Part shown: piece after piece, positions 18,392 to 28,397 of the stretch | Numbering within the stretch: position 1 is the first letter of the stretch | Layout of the letters: each line of letters begins with the position of its first letter | DNA from: Desulfobulbaceae bacterium | GTDB taxonomy: Bacteria > Desulfobacterota > Desulfobulbia > Desulfobulbales > Desulfobulbaceae | Direction: 5' to 3' | Length of the DNA stretch: 64,000 bases | Assembly: GCA_023544645.1 (NCBI GenBank) | Contig: JAMJFO010000001.1 | Location: 1 to 64,000 of the forward strand | Program-made: the position numbers and the translations under genes | Notes under the pieces: generated by a model | Databases searched by the model: none | What the model was told of the DNA's origin: nothing | Seen by the model: the letters and a program-made list of their open reading frames with translations, nothing else

Positions 18392-19966
18392 TTACTTCCT
18401 TCTTATTTCAACCTTGCTGTCCAGATAGTCTTTCACCTCGCCGATGGATACTTCCCGGCGGTGGAAAATACCCGCGGCCAGAGCCGCTTCCGCAGGGGTT
18501 TCGGTGAAAACCTCCAGAAAATGCAGGGCGCTTCCGGCCCCGCTGGAGGCAATTACCGGGATGGAGACCGCGTTTTTCACCGCGTTGATCAGTTCCAGGT
18601 CAAACCCGGAATTGGTCCCATCCTTGTCTATGCAGTTGAGGAGGATCTCTCCGGCTCCGAGCTGCTCGCACACCTTTGCCAGGGTGACGGCGTCCAGATC
18701 CCGTCCTTCGCGCCCGCCTTTAATGGTGCACTGATACCAGCAGTACTGTTCGCCGTCCGGTCCCGGGAAAGCCGTTCTGATGGTTTCGTGGGGCACCGAA
18801 TCCGGTGCCTGAACATACACCCGCCGGGGATCAACCGAGATAACCACGGCCTGATTCCCGTATACCCGGGCAATCTGTTCGATGGAGCTCATGCCGGTGG
18901 CCTTGCCGGTCTTGACTACTTCTTCAACGATCAGGACCGCGTCGCTGCCGATGGAGATCTTGTCGGCGCCTGAACGGAAATATTCCGAGGCCACCTGGAG
19001 CGAAGAATAGCGCCGTCCATCCTTGTCCGTGTAATCACGGATGCCGCCCCCGATGGTCAGGGGCACGAATACGTTTTGGGAGGTGCGTTCAAGTACTTCA
19101 AGCATCGGCATATCCTTGAGGGGAAAATCGCGGAAGCCGGTTATGTTGAGAAAGGTGATCTCGTCCGCTCCCTCCTCGTAGTATCGCCCGGCCAGTTCAA
19201 CCGGTTTGCCCAGATTGCGCACATCACCGTTCTCCCGGACATCATACTGGTCGCCTTTGGTCACCACCAGATCGCCCCGGTCATTGGTGCGGACATCAAG
19301 GCAGGCAATGATCCGCTTGGCAAGTGTGGTTTTCTCCGGGCAGGATGCGGGGATAACCGCTTCCCTGGTTGTGGTCAGGAAATTCTCCAGCAGGGCGAGC
19401 CCGGCCTTGCCGCTTTTTTCAGGGTGAAACTGGGTGGCGATGATATTGCCTTTCTGGATGGCCGAGACAAACTCGTATCCGTAGTCGGTGGTCGTCAGTA
19501 TTGTTTCCGCAGATGCCGGGGCAACATGATAGGAGTGGACGAAATATAATTTCTCGTCGCCCTGGAAGCCGTTGAAAATGCGGGAAGGCTGCTGAACTTT
19601 GATGCCGTTCCAGCCGATATGGGGGACTGCCCGGTCAATGGCAAAGCGTTTGACCTCGCCGGAAATGATCGATAGACCTGCTATACCCGGGGCTTCCTCG
19701 CTTTTATCGAACAGGGCCTGCAGGCCGAGGCAGATGCCGAAAAAAGGTTTGCCGGACCGGAGATAATTCTGCAGCGGGGTAATATAGTGTTTTTCCCGCA
19801 GGATCTGCATCATGGCCCCGAAGCTTCCGACCCCGGGATAGACCAGGCGTTCCGCCCGGTCTATATCGTCACCAGCGGTTATTATCTGTACGGTTTCGCC
19901 AAGTTTTTCCAGGGCATTAATGACTGACCTGACGTTGCCGGCTCCGTAATCAAGCAGAGAGATCAT
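18392..19966 (-). CDS. hisHF: Bifunctional imidazole glycerol phosphate synthase (HisH-HisF fusion)
   Basis: A 524-residue fusion of glutamine amidotransferase HisH (residues 1-~205) and cyclase HisF (~215-524). It converts PRFAR plus glutamine to IGP and AICAR in histidine synthesis. The glutaminase triad is C79 (FGICLGLQ), H181 and E183 (TQFHPEKSG). In the HisF part the catalytic aspartates are D224 (IIACLDVRTND) and D379 (VISVDPRR). DVRTNDRGDLVVTKGDQYDV, and the insertion after SVDPRR, match the fused eukaryotic His7/HISN4 style more than bacterial HisF. No other his gene is in the window. It is divergent from the nucleotidyltransferase gene at 20.1 kb. Confidence 0.93.
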   Translation of the reverse strand: MISLLDYGAGNVRSVINALEKLGETVQIITAGDDIDRAERLVYPGVGSFGAMMQILREKHYITPLQNYLRSGKPFFGICLGLQALFDKSEEAPGIAGLSIISGEVKRFAIDRAVPHIGWNGIKVQQPSRIFNGFQGDEKLYFVHSYHVAPASAETILTTTDYGYEFVSAIQKGNIIATQFHPEKSGKAGLALLENFLTTTREAVIPASCPEKTTLAKRIIACLDVRTNDRGDLVVTKGDQYDVRENGDVRNLGKPVELAGRYYEEGADEITFLNITGFRDFPLKDMPMLEVLERTSQNVFVPLTIGGGIRDYTDKDGRRYSSLQVASEYFRSGADKISIGSDAVLIVEEVVKTGKATGMSSIEQIARVYGNQAVVISVDPRRVYVQAPDSVPHETIRTAFPGPDGEQYCWYQCTIKGGREGRDLDAVTLAKVCEQLGAGEILLNCIDKDGTNSGFDLELINAVKNAVSIPVIASSGAGSALHFLEVFTETPAEAALAAGIFHRREVSIGEVKDYLDSKVEIRRK

Positions 19967-20107
19967 GTGTGTTCCCTATAATCAGTATAGTGTATTTTTT
20001 CTGGACAGTGATCGGATGACGTGGCAGTCTATCTCAAACAGGGAGCCGGATGCAAGGGAAAGATAACCTGCCGGTTCAGCTTAGTATCCCGGGGAATGGT
20101 TGATTGT

Positions 20108-21010
20108 ATGCAGACAATGTTGCTGGCTGCCGGTTTGGGGACCCGCTTGCGCCCCTATACGCTTATCCGGCCCAAGCCTCTTTTTCCCGTTCTCAACCGG
20201 CCTCTCCTCCTCATCCTCCTTGATATGCTGAGTCGGGCCGGAAGCGGCCGGATCGTGGTCAACGGCCATCACCTTGGGGACCAGGTGGAAAGGGCTGTAG
20301 CGGGCAGGGAGAATGTATTCTATCAGCATGAACCGGAAATTCTCGGCACGGGCGGCAGTCTCCGCCAGGCCCTACCCCGGTTCGCCGACGAACCGCTCCT
20401 GGTGATGAACGGTGACATATTTCATGCCATCGATCTTGCAGGTCTGTACAGCGAGCATGTGCGTTCCGGGAACAGGATCACCCTGGCCATGCACGATTGC
20501 CCGCGGTTCAATACGGTTGCGGTCAGGGATGGATCTGTCCGCGCTTTTTCTTCCGGTCAAGAACAAGAAAAAAAGGAACTTCTGGCGTTTACCGGAATCC
20601 ATGTTGTTGATCCCGCGATCATCAGCATGATTCCCGCCGGGCAGTTTTTTCACATCATCGATCTCTATGAGGAACTGATCAGGCTAGGGGAGAAGATAGG
20701 GTGCCTGCGGGTTGATGGCGCGCTATGGCAGGATATCGGCACACCCGAGGATTACCTTGAGCTGCATGCCAAGCTGCTGACCGGCTCGTTGGAAAATCCT
20801 GTATCCCTGCCTCTGCCAAGCGGTCAATGGCTGGTCAGCAAGGAGGCACGGATAAAGGAAGGGATGGAGCTCTCGGGATGGGGCTGCATCGGCAAAGCGG
20901 ATATCGGCCGTAATGTTCACCTGCGTAACTGCGTGGTCTGGGACAATGCATTTGTGCCGGACAATACCCGGGCGGAAAATGCGATACTTACCCCGGCGCT
21001 TCCGCAGTGA
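20108..21010 (+). CDS. NDP-sugar nucleotidyltransferase (MurU/GlmU-type NTP transferase)
   Basis: A sugar-1-phosphate nucleotidyltransferase of about 300 residues. The N-terminal signature MLLAAGLGTRLRPYT, followed by RPKPLFPVLNRPL, is diagnostic for the family. Further on are VVNGHHLGDQVE, LVMNGDIFHAIDL (metal-binding Asp) and LWQDIGTPEDYLE. The tail (about residues 255-300) holds a short left-handed beta-helix-like part (GCIGKADIGRNVHLRNCVVWDNA). Candidate products are UDP-MurNAc or GDP/UDP sugars; sequence alone does not decide. I chose ATG 20108, which gives the normal start; ATG 20096 and a longer opening at 20021 are in frame. It is divergently transcribed from hisHF. Confidence 0.82.
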   Translation: MQTMLLAAGLGTRLRPYTLIRPKPLFPVLNRPLLLILLDMLSRAGSGRIVVNGHHLGDQVERAVAGRENVFYQHEPEILGTGGSLRQALPRFADEPLLVMNGDIFHAIDLAGLYSEHVRSGNRITLAMHDCPRFNTVAVRDGSVRAFSSGQEQEKKELLAFTGIHVVDPAIISMIPAGQFFHIIDLYEELIRLGEKIGCLRVDGALWQDIGTPEDYLELHAKLLTGSLENPVSLPLPSGQWLVSKEARIKEGMELSGWGCIGKADIGRNVHLRNCVVWDNAFVPDNTRAENAILTPALPQ

Positions 21011-21167
21011 CATGTTTTTCCTTCGGTTTTTCTTGTTTCACATCAAAGCGGTCACTGCAATAAGCTTGACAGGTGCACCGGCACCGGGCAGAATGTATAC
21101 AAAATCAATCGGTTCGCTGATATGCATTGTTTTGCGGCAGCAGACGATATTACAGTAAGGTTGGCTC

Positions 21168-22997
21168 GTGGTAGCATTTATTCGAACTCTCTACATCTTG
21201 GTGCTGGTTGCGATCCTGGGCGGGATAGTGGTCCTGTTCTGGCGAATGGAGAACCAGCGACCGACCATAAGTTATAACGAGTTTCTCACCAGTCTCGAAA
21301 ACAATGAGATCACCGAGGTGAATATCAAGGGCAGCACCATCAGGCTGAAGGATACCTTTGACCGCGAATTTACAACTTTCTCCCCCGATATTCAGTCCCT
21401 GGTGCCCAGGCTTCTAGAAAAAAGCGTTATTATTCGCGGCCAGGACGACCGTCCTTCCCCGGTCTGGACCCTGCTTGGCATAGTGCTTCCGGTTCTGCTC
21501 ATCATGCTGGCCTGGTTTCTTCTGGCAAGCAAGCAGATGGGCAAGGCAGATGAAGGGGAAAGCGATAAGGAAAAAGGGTTTAATTTCGCCACCAGTGCAA
21601 CTCCCATCACCTTTCGTGATGTGGCAGGCGTTCCCGAGGCCAAAGAGGAGCTGGTTGAAATTATCGATTTCCTGCAGAAACCGAAAAAATACAGCAAGCT
21701 CGGAGCGGTTATTCCCCGCGGCATCCTTTTTCAGGGGCCTCCGGGCACCGGCAAAACCCTGCTGGCCAAAGCCATCGCCGGTGAAGCCGGCGTGCCTTTT
21801 TACAGCATCAGCGGTTCCGATTTTGTGGAGATGTTCGTCGGGGTAGGCGCATCACGGGTGCGTGATCTCTTCCGGGAGGCCAAGAAGAATACGCCGTGTA
21901 TAATTTTCATCGATGAGATCGACGCGGTCGGTGGTCTTCGCGGCGCCGGTGGCGCATCAGGCGGACAGGATGAACGGGGACAGACTCTGAATGCGCTGCT
22001 CGTCGAAATGGACGGATTTTCAACTGACGAGACCATCATTATCCTGGCTGCAACCAACCGTCCTGATATTCTCGATCCGGCCCTGTTGCGGCCGGGCCGC
22101 TTTGACCGACAGATTAATGTCCTGCCCCCGGACGTCAAGGGACGTCTCGAGATTCTCAAGGTGCATGCCCGCAAGGTTCCTCTGGCGCCGGATGTGGACA
22201 TGGAGAACATTGCCAGGAGCACACCCGGGTTCACCGGCGCTGAATTGGCGAGTCTGGTTAATGAGGCGGCAATCATTGCCGGTCGGACCAACCGGAAAAG
22301 TATCGATAATAATGATTTTGATGTGGCCAAGGACCGGATCCTCATGGGCATTGAACGCAAGGGCATGGTGATCAGCGAGAGTGATCGTCAGACCATGGCC
22401 TTTCACGAAGCCGGCCACGCGATCCTGACCCAGTTCCTGCCGGAAACCGACCCCATCCACAAGATTACCATTATCCCGCGGGGCAGGGCCCTGGGCCATA
22501 CCCAGCAGCTGCCGCTGCAGGACCGGCATGCCTATCCCAAGGATTATCTGCTGAGCCGTATCACCATCCTCCTCGGCGGCAGAGTCGCCGAGGAGATTGC
22601 CCTTAACCAGCAGACGACCGGAGCGGAGGATGATTTCCAGCAGGCAGTGGAAATTGCCACCAAGATGGTCTGTAACTGGGGGATGGATCCCGTGGTCGGG
22701 CCAATGGCCTATGCGAGGAACGCCGGAGGATTCCTTGGCGAACAGTCCGCAAGGTCGCATTATAGCGAGGATACCGCCCGTTTGATCGATCATGAGGTGA
22801 AAAAATTGATCGACGACTGTTATGCCCGGGCAAAAGAGATTCTTACCGAGCAGTTTGATTTTCTCAACTTTCTTGCCGATATGCTGCTGATCAATGAAAC
22901 GCTGGACCGCGAGGAAATGGAGATAGTCTATAACTGTACGAAAAATAAAAGATCAGAAAAAGAAAAGGGCGTTGAACAGATCACCGATGTCGGATAA
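21168..22997 (+). CDS. ftsH: ATP-dependent zinc metalloprotease FtsH
   Basis: A 609-residue membrane AAA protease that degrades membrane and regulatory proteins. Two membrane segments (residues ~4-25 and ~100-120) flank a short periplasmic loop. The AAA module has Walker A GPPGTGKT (190-197), Walker B CIIFIDE (244-250), the [22 protein letters not shown] and the central pore FVGVG. The zinc site is HEAGH (413-417), with the third ligand probably in the [10 protein letters not shown] region. Length is slightly short of E. coli FtsH. The start codon is GTG with AAGG upstream. It stands between the nucleotidyltransferase and cytochrome genes and may be a second FtsH in the genome. Confidence 0.95.
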   Translation: MVAFIRTLYILVLVAILGGIVVLFWRMENQRPTISYNEFLTSLENNEITEVNIKGSTIRLKDTFDREFTTFSPDIQSLVPRLLEKSVIIRGQDDRPSPVWTLLGIVLPVLLIMLAWFLLASKQMGKADEGESDKEKGFNFATSATPITFRDVAGVPEAKEELVEIIDFLQKPKKYSKLGAVIPRGILFQGPPGTGKTLLAKAIAGEAGVPFYSISGSDFVEMFVGVGASRVRDLFREAKKNTPCIIFIDEIDAVGGLRGAGGASGGQDERGQTLNALLVEMDGFSTDETIIILAATNRPDILDPALLRPGRFDRQINVLPPDVKGRLEILKVHARKVPLAPDVDMENIARSTPGFTGAELASLVNEAAIIAGRTNRKSIDNNDFDVAKDRILMGIERKGMVISESDRQTMAFHEAGHAILTQFLPETDPIHKITIIPRGRALGHTQQLPLQDRHAYPKDYLLSRITILLGGRVAEEIALNQQTTGAEDDFQQAVEIATKMVCNWGMDPVVGPMAYARNAGGFLGEQSARSHYSEDTARLIDHEVKKLIDDCYARAKEILTEQFDFLNFLADMLLINETLDREEMEIVYNCTKNKRSEKEKGVEQITDVG

Positions 22998-23069
22998 ATG
23001 GCTCCCGAATCCGAAGGATAATAAAACTGTATCGTCCAGTTTGAATCAACTATTTGCAGGAGTTGAACC

Positions 23070-24527
23070 TTGGCAGAACTCTCAACAACCATAATAAAAA
23101 AGCTGATTAATTTTTTTACCCGGAGCAGATGTTCTCTTCTTGGCGGGATAATCGTGGTCATCCTGTTTCCGATTCTCCTGGTTTCCATCCTGCTCGATAT
23201 GCAGGGAATAGTGGAAAATCCATATTTCGGTTTTCTGATCTACATGATCATGGGACCTCTTTTTGTTATCGGCCTGCTGCTGATCATCGGCGGGACGCTT
23301 TTTTGCGGGGGAAAAGAGGATATCGGCATCATTGTGGTTGAATACTTCCAGGAACAGTTGAGCCGACCCGGACGTTTTACCCGTATCCGCCGTTTTGTTT
23401 TCCTCACCTCGCTTATCACCTTTATGACTTTTGTTGTTGTTGGGGTGGTGACCTATACGGGTTTTCATTATACCGAAACGGTCAGTTTCTGCGGCCAGTT
23501 CTGCCATACGGTGATGGAGCCGGAGTATGTCACCTACAAGAATTCTCCGCATTCACAGGTTCCCTGCGTTGAGTGCCATATCGGGGAGGGGGCGGAATGG
23601 TTGACCAGATCCAAATTCTCCGGAGCCCGGCAGCTTTTTGCCGTCGTTTTCGACTCCTATGATCGTCCCATCAGCACACCAATCAGGGCATTGCGGCCAA
23701 GCCGCGCTACCTGCGAAGGATGTCATCGGCCGGAAGTTTTTCACGGCGACAAGCTGTACGTGAATGATAAATTTTTGCCCGACGAAAAGAATACCCATGT
23801 CCAGACTGTCATGGTCATGCGTATCGGATCAGGGGGTTACAGCGGCAGAGAAGCGCATGGGATTCATTGGCATGTCTCTGAAAATCATTCCGTTTCCTAT
23901 GTCGCTTCTAGTGATCGCGAAAATATGGCAAAGGTGACGCTTGTTAACGCAGCTAATCAGAAAAAAGTGTATCGGCGTGAAGACGTATCAGCCCTTGTCG
24001 GAACGATGGAGGAACGGCTCATGGATTGTGTGGATTGTCACAACCGGCCGTCGCATATTTTCAAAGGCCCCGAGGCAGCGTTGGATGAAAAACTCAGTAC
24101 CGGGATCATCCCACGGGAGATTCCGTATATAAAACGACAGGCGCTGGCGGCGATAACCAGAAAATATTCTTCCCAGGATATTGCCCGGAGAAGCATAGCA
24201 AAGGAGCTCATGGACTGGTACCGGCAGCAATATCCGGAAATAGTGGCCCAACAGAAGGATGTTCTGGCCAGAGCTGTTATGGGCGTTCAAGAGGCATATG
24301 TTGAAAATGTTTTTCCCGGTATGAATATTGACTGGGAAACCTACGTGAGTTTCACCTGCCATATAAACAATGGCGGATGCTTCCGCTGTCACAACGATGA
24401 GTTCAAGAGTGAAGACGGTGACACCATCACTACGGACTGTAATGCCTGCCATATCATCCTGGCCGAAGAAGAACCGGCCAGGGATATCATTGAGATTCTG
24501 AAAGGTTCAAGCTCTGCGGGAATGTAA
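23070..24527 (+). CDS. NapC/NirT-type inner-membrane multihaem cytochrome c
   Basis: A 485-residue quinol-linked cytochrome. Three membrane segments (~24-45, ~53-78, ~108-130) precede a periplasmic haem domain. Haem sites seen are CGQFCH (141-146, a CxxxCH variant), CVECH (166-170), CEGCH, CVDCH, CFRCH and CNACH, so six covalent haems are predicted. Three membrane helices and a first haem in a CxxxCH motif followed by TVMEPEY resemble the ImcH-like branch of NapC proteins, which passes electrons from menaquinol to periplasmic carriers. ImcH itself belongs to metal-reducing bacteria, so that link is only by resemblance. A small monohaem cytochrome gene lies downstream on the opposite strand. 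Confidence 0.88.
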   Translation: MAELSTTIIKKLINFFTRSRCSLLGGIIVVILFPILLVSILLDMQGIVENPYFGFLIYMIMGPLFVIGLLLIIGGTLFCGGKEDIGIIVVEYFQEQLSRPGRFTRIRRFVFLTSLITFMTFVVVGVVTYTGFHYTETVSFCGQFCHTVMEPEYVTYKNSPHSQVPCVECHIGEGAEWLTRSKFSGARQLFAVVFDSYDRPISTPIRALRPSRATCEGCHRPEVFHGDKLYVNDKFLPDEKNTHVQTVMVMRIGSGGYSGREAHGIHWHVSENHSVSYVASSDRENMAKVTLVNAANQKKVYRREDVSALVGTMEERLMDCVDCHNRPSHIFKGPEAALDEKLSTGIIPREIPYIKRQALAAITRKYSSQDIARRSIAKELMDWYRQQYPEIVAQQKDVLARAVMGVQEAYVENVFPGMNIDWETYVSFTCHINNGGCFRCHNDEFKSEDGDTITTDCNACHIILAEEEPARDIIEILKGSSSAGM

Positions 24528-24533
24528 AAACTT

Positions 24534-24706
24534 GCGTAAATGGGCACATGCGCTGTATCTACGCATGGTAAATTATGCCCGCCTGCCGGGTTGTAACGAT
24601 GGCTTTCGGAGTCTATGCCTCCCCGTGCAAATCTACGGCCCTGGTCCCTTTACAGTTTTTTGGTAATCATATCGTTCAACTGCCAGGTAAGGAGTTGCAG
24701 AATTAC
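24534..24706 (-). repeat. Dispersed intergenic repeat, copy C
   Basis: One of three diverged copies of a ~170-bp element (others at 46110-46279 and 60349-60515). Read on the minus strand it contains GTTGAACGATATGATTACC near its start and ends GTGCCCATTTACGC. It is inverted relative to the other two. The middle portion is GC-rich with possible hairpins and is poorly conserved between copies. It fills the space between two convergent cytochrome genes. Confidence 0.65.
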
Positions 24707-24781
24707 ACCTTGCCGTGAATAATTTTCCTGATGGGCAAAAAAGCATTGCCCCGTGGGAGAAGTTTTCCGGGGTGATTTACT

Positions 24782-25135
24782 CTATTTGTCCAACTTGCAT
24801 AAGCTCAGTACGTCGGGGTGGGGTTTGCTCAAACATTCAACAAGAATCTCTTCTTCCGCCTTGTTCAGTTTTGCTCCCTGTCCCACCATGTTTTTGATGC
24901 TTCTTCTCCAAGATCCTTCCGGGCCGCCGAACCAGTATTTCTTTTCCTGTTCCCTTTCCACTTTCTCACAGACCCTGGTGAGGTAATGACAGGTTTCGCA
25001 GCGGGTGGTCAGGAGCTGGGTGCAGCTCTCTTCACCTGCGGCAGGGTGAGGAGAGAAGAAGAGGGGGGTAATGACTGCAAGGATTGAAAGGATCTGCCGG
25101 TAGAGGTGGCGGGAATTAGTGATTTTTCCGGTCAT
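24782..25135 (-). CDS. Small periplasmic monohaem c-type cytochrome
   Basis: A 117-residue protein with a signal peptide (LYRQILSILAVITPLFFS, cleavage probably near AAG) and one haem motif CETCH around residues 46-50. The mature part is ~85 residues, with FGGPEGSWRRSIKNMVGQGA followed by LNKAEEEILVECL, a helix typical of small cytochromes. AAAGGA lies about 6 bases before the ATG. It is convergent with the multihaem cytochrome and may be its periplasmic partner, but nothing in the sequence proves it. Confidence 0.78.
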   Translation of the reverse strand: MTGKITNSRHLYRQILSILAVITPLFFSPHPAAGEESCTQLLTTRCETCHYLTRVCEKVEREQEKKYWFGGPEGSWRRSIKNMVGQGAKLNKAEEEILVECLSKPHPDVLSLCKLDK

Positions 25136-25239
25136 GCTGTTCCTTTTGCGAAAGGATTGCGAGAAAAAAGCCGCTTGCCGTGGGTTCGGATAATATGGTC
25201 GGGATTATATATGAGATGCGATCTAATTCAACGGATAAT

Positions 25240-26358
25240 TTATATTTCTATGGCTGTTGAAGCAATGTCGGGATTCGGATAGGAACAGGGAAGGCCCTGG
25301 TAATTGTTGAAATACAGGCTGTTGTTGTCGAAAGAAAGAATATATTCCGGGGTCAGAGGGATTTTTCCTCCTCCTCCGGGGGCATCCAGAGCAAAGGTTG
25401 GGACAGCCATGCCGGAAACATGGCCGATGAGTCCGCGCATTATTTCCAGGCCGGTTTCAAGGGGAGTCCGGAAGTGATCGGTTCCCCGGGTAAGATCTCC
25501 TTGAAAAAGGTAGTAGGGCTTGACCCGGATGGCCAGGAGCTTGCGCATCAGTTGCCGGATTGTTTCACGGTCGTCATTGATGTTTTTTAAAAGCACTGTC
25601 TGGCATCCCAGGGGAATGCCGGCGTCTGCCAGCATTGAACAGGCATGGGCCGCCTGGGGAGTGATTTCGGCCGGATGGTTGAAATGGGTGTTGATATAAA
25701 TCGGGTGATATTTGCGTAGCATTGCCACAAGGCTTGTTGTTATCCGCATGGGCAGGGTGCAGGGAACCCTGGTGCCGATCCTGATAATTTCAATGTGCGG
25801 CATCTTCTTGAGGGACTGGAGAATTTTTTCCAGCCGCTTGTCGGCAAGCAGCAGCGGATCACCGCCGGAGAGAAGCACTTCACGGATTTGTGGTTTTCTT
25901 TCCAGGTAGTCCAGGCCGGCCCGTATCGTTGTGTCGCTGATGGTCATTTCCGGTCGGCCGACTTTGCGTTTACGGGTGCAGAACCTGCAGTACATGGGAC
26001 ATTGGCTTGAGATCAGGAACAGGACCCGGTCCGGGTATTTGTGCACCAGGTTGGGAACCGGGCTCAGGTTTTCCTCGTCCAGAGGGTCGATCACGCAGGA
26101 ATTGTCCTCTATTTCACGGATGTCCGGTACGGCCTGCCGCCAGAGGGGATCACCGGCCTGTTTGATCAGGCCCAGGTAGTAGGAATTGATTCGCATGGGA
26201 TAGATTGCGGTTACCTTTGCAATCTCTTCCTGGTCGATGCCTGGAAAGTCGGTAAGCTGTTCAGCGCTGCTGACGCTGTTTTTAAGAATTTTTTGCCAGC
26301 TTGTCATTGCTTCTGCATCATTGAAAATGGTAAACTGAAAAGGTAACCAACAGTTCAC
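25240..26358 (-). CDS. KamA-family radical SAM aminomutase (lysine 2,3-aminomutase-like)
   Basis: A radical SAM and PLP enzyme. The 4Fe-4S site is C120, C124 and C127 (QCPMYCRFCTRKRK), followed by LLSGGDPLLL. The PLP lysine lies in DAPGGGGKIPLTP near residue 337, and YLFQGDLTRGTDHFRTP carries the aspartate that contacts the substrate amine in lysine 2,3-aminomutase. It could act on free lysine (beta-lysine as an osmolyte) or, like EpmB, on a residue for EF-P modification. No EF-P, EpmA or beta-lysine acetyltransferase is nearby to decide. The start is GTG 26358; ATG 26307 is a shorter alternative with no better ribosome site. Confidence 0.87.
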   Translation of the reverse strand: MNCWLPFQFTIFNDAEAMTSWQKILKNSVSSAEQLTDFPGIDQEEIAKVTAIYPMRINSYYLGLIKQAGDPLWRQAVPDIREIEDNSCVIDPLDEENLSPVPNLVHKYPDRVLFLISSQCPMYCRFCTRKRKVGRPEMTISDTTIRAGLDYLERKPQIREVLLSGGDPLLLADKRLEKILQSLKKMPHIEIIRIGTRVPCTLPMRITTSLVAMLRKYHPIYINTHFNHPAEITPQAAHACSMLADAGIPLGCQTVLLKNINDDRETIRQLMRKLLAIRVKPYYLFQGDLTRGTDHFRTPLETGLEIMRGLIGHVSGMAVPTFALDAPGGGGKIPLTPEYILSFDNNSLYFNNYQGLPCSYPNPDIASTAIEI

Positions 26359-26414
26359 TTATACAGGGTTACCTTATTCCGCGTCAACGCATAACCTGTC
26401 CGGGAGGTTCCAGA

Positions 26415-28151
26415 ATGGGCGGTCATTCCTATCTGCTTAAGTTTGATGAATACGGCAACACCAGGGAAATTTATGTGTACAGCAGCGGGACCGGCGTTGC
26501 CGGGAACAGTTTCATCAACAAGGGCACGGCCTTTACCCGGGAGGAACGCGAGTACCTGGGCCTTACCGGAATGCTCCCGCCGGCGGTGCGGGCTCTGCCG
26601 AAACAGGTCGAGAACAGCAGAATAAAGGTTGAGGACAAGCAGAGCGATATTGAGCGTTTTATTTACATCCGATCATTGTTTGACCGCAACGTGACCCTCG
26701 CCCACGCCCTGATCAAGAGTGATATTGCCAGGTACATGTCCATTATCTACACTCCCACGGTCGGCCTTGCCTGTCAGCATTATTCTTCCATGTTCCGCTC
26801 TGCCAACGGCCTCCATTTTTATCCCGGGAATATCGACCGGGCCGAGGATGTGCTCCGGCGGTTTCTGCACCGGGATATCCGGGTGGCGGTGGTAACGGAT
26901 AATCAGGGCGTTCTGGGCATCGGTGACCAGGGCGCGGGCGGGATAGCCATCTGCGTGGGCAAGCTTATGCTGTATACGCAGGGAGCGGGCATAGCTCCCT
27001 GGCACTGTTTGCCCATATCCCTTGACGTCGGCACCAACAATGAAGCGCTGCTCAATGATGATGAGTATCTGGGCTGGCGGCACCATCGGTTGACCGGTGA
27101 TGAATACATCAATTTTGTCCAGCGTTTTGCCCGGGCCTTTCGCAACGTTTTTCCCAATGCCCTCTGCCAGTGGGAGGATTTTTCCAAGCAGAACGCGTTT
27201 GCTATCCGCGATGCCTATCTCCACGATCTCATTTCCTTTAATGATGACATCCAGGGGACCGGAGCCGTAGCGCTGGCCGGCATCCTGACGGCCATGAAAA
27301 TCAAACAGGAAAAGCTCACAGACCAGATATTTCTCATCCACGGCGCAGGGGCGGGCGGCGTAGGCATTGCCGAACAGATCGAAACAGCGCTCCGGGAAGA
27401 GGGATTGACGAAAGATGAAGCCAGGTCGCGGATATTGACCCTTGATTCACGCGGGTTGATAATATACAGCGATGACCTCCTGCCGTACAAAAAGAAGTTC
27501 GCCAAAGATCCTGTTTGGCTCGATTGGATGAAGGACGAAAAGGATGCCCAATTGGAAAATGTGGTGGCCAAGGCAGGAGTGACCGTGCTGATTGGAACAT
27601 CGGGCCAGGCCGGCTGCTTTACCAGGGAGATTGTTCAGTCGATGCTCCAGCATACGGACCGGCCGGTGGTGATGCCCCTGTCCAATCCGACCACCATGGC
27701 CGAGGCCATTCCGGCCGATCTCTATCGCTGGACCGAAGGGCGTGTGCTGGTGGGGACGGGCTCCCCCTTTCCGCCGGTCGAATATAATGGAAAAATGCAT
27801 AATGTCGGTCAATGCAACAATGTATTCGTATTTCCGGGCGTAGGCCTGGGAGTGCTTGCCTCCGGCGCTCGGGAGGTCCTGCCCGAATTTTTTACCGCCG
27901 CCGCCCGCGCTGTTTCAGCGTATGTGACTGCCGGGGAATTGAACCAGGGGGTCCTGGTGCCGGATGTGACTGCCCTGCGCGATGTCAGTCTGCAGGTGGC
28001 CACGGCAGTCGGCGAGGCTGCGATTAATCTCGGCGTGAGCAGGCCGTGCGCCTTTTCTTCTTTCCAGCATGACAATGATCCGGCCAGGTTGGGGACCTTG
28101 ATTCGTAAAATACGCTGGGAACCGGACTATGCGCCACTGGTCGCCATGTAG
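26415..28151 (+). CDS. maeA: NAD-dependent malic enzyme (oxaloacetate-decarboxylating)
   Basis: A 578-residue malic enzyme of the large type, oxidatively decarboxylating malate to pyruvate. The N-terminal malic domain has FIYIRSLFDRNVTLA and the tyrosine motif YTPTVGLACQ. The metal-binding and catalytic region is VTDNQGVLGIGDQGAGG, WEDFSKQNAF and SFNDDIQGTGAVALAG. The NAD domain has IFLIHGAGAGGVGIAEQI and ends with VFPGVGLGVLASGA. A GGGAGG site precedes the ATG. It is monocistronic as far as I can see; the KamA-like gene is divergent 56 bp upstream. Confidence 0.94.
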   Translation: MGGHSYLLKFDEYGNTREIYVYSSGTGVAGNSFINKGTAFTREEREYLGLTGMLPPAVRALPKQVENSRIKVEDKQSDIERFIYIRSLFDRNVTLAHALIKSDIARYMSIIYTPTVGLACQHYSSMFRSANGLHFYPGNIDRAEDVLRRFLHRDIRVAVVTDNQGVLGIGDQGAGGIAICVGKLMLYTQGAGIAPWHCLPISLDVGTNNEALLNDDEYLGWRHHRLTGDEYINFVQRFARAFRNVFPNALCQWEDFSKQNAFAIRDAYLHDLISFNDDIQGTGAVALAGILTAMKIKQEKLTDQIFLIHGAGAGGVGIAEQIETALREEGLTKDEARSRILTLDSRGLIIYSDDLLPYKKKFAKDPVWLDWMKDEKDAQLENVVAKAGVTVLIGTSGQAGCFTREIVQSMLQHTDRPVVMPLSNPTTMAEAIPADLYRWTEGRVLVGTGSPFPPVEYNGKMHNVGQCNNVFVFPGVGLGVLASGAREVLPEFFTAAARAVSAYVTAGELNQGVLVPDVTALRDVSLQVATAVGEAAINLGVSRPCAFSSFQHDNDPARLGTLIRKIRWEPDYAPLVAM

Positions 28152-28220
28152 GACAAGATCGCTGCTTGAGTGAAATATTTATTCTGGCGGTATAATATTG
28201 TTTTGCCTTAAAGAAAACTT

Positions 28221-28248
28221 TTGAGAATCCTTTCCCTGTGGATATAAT
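28221..28248 (+). promoter_or_regulatory. Predicted sigma-70 promoter upstream of the TAXI receptor gene
   Basis: TTGAGA (28221-28226) and a perfect TATAAT (28243-28248) are separated by 16 bases, about 150 bp before the TAXI receptor start. The leader between them and the gene contains a hairpin TATTTCCG-TTT-CGGAAAATA near 28258. Another TATAAT just upstream (near 28190) lacks a well-spaced -35. Confidence 0.5.
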
Positions 28249-28397
28249 ACATATATTATTTCCGTTTCGGAAAATATCTATGTCGACCCGTGCCCTGTGA
28301 CGTATATCCTCACGGAGTAAATTGGCAGAACGCCGGCCTGATGTGGACGGCAGGCATCGTATCGTCAAACGATCAACAACATGAAAAGGAGAACACG

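Noticed and set aside
24534-24706. Structured region considered as a riboswitch
   Set aside because: It does not match any riboswitch consensus I know and is explained as one of three copies of a dispersed repeat.
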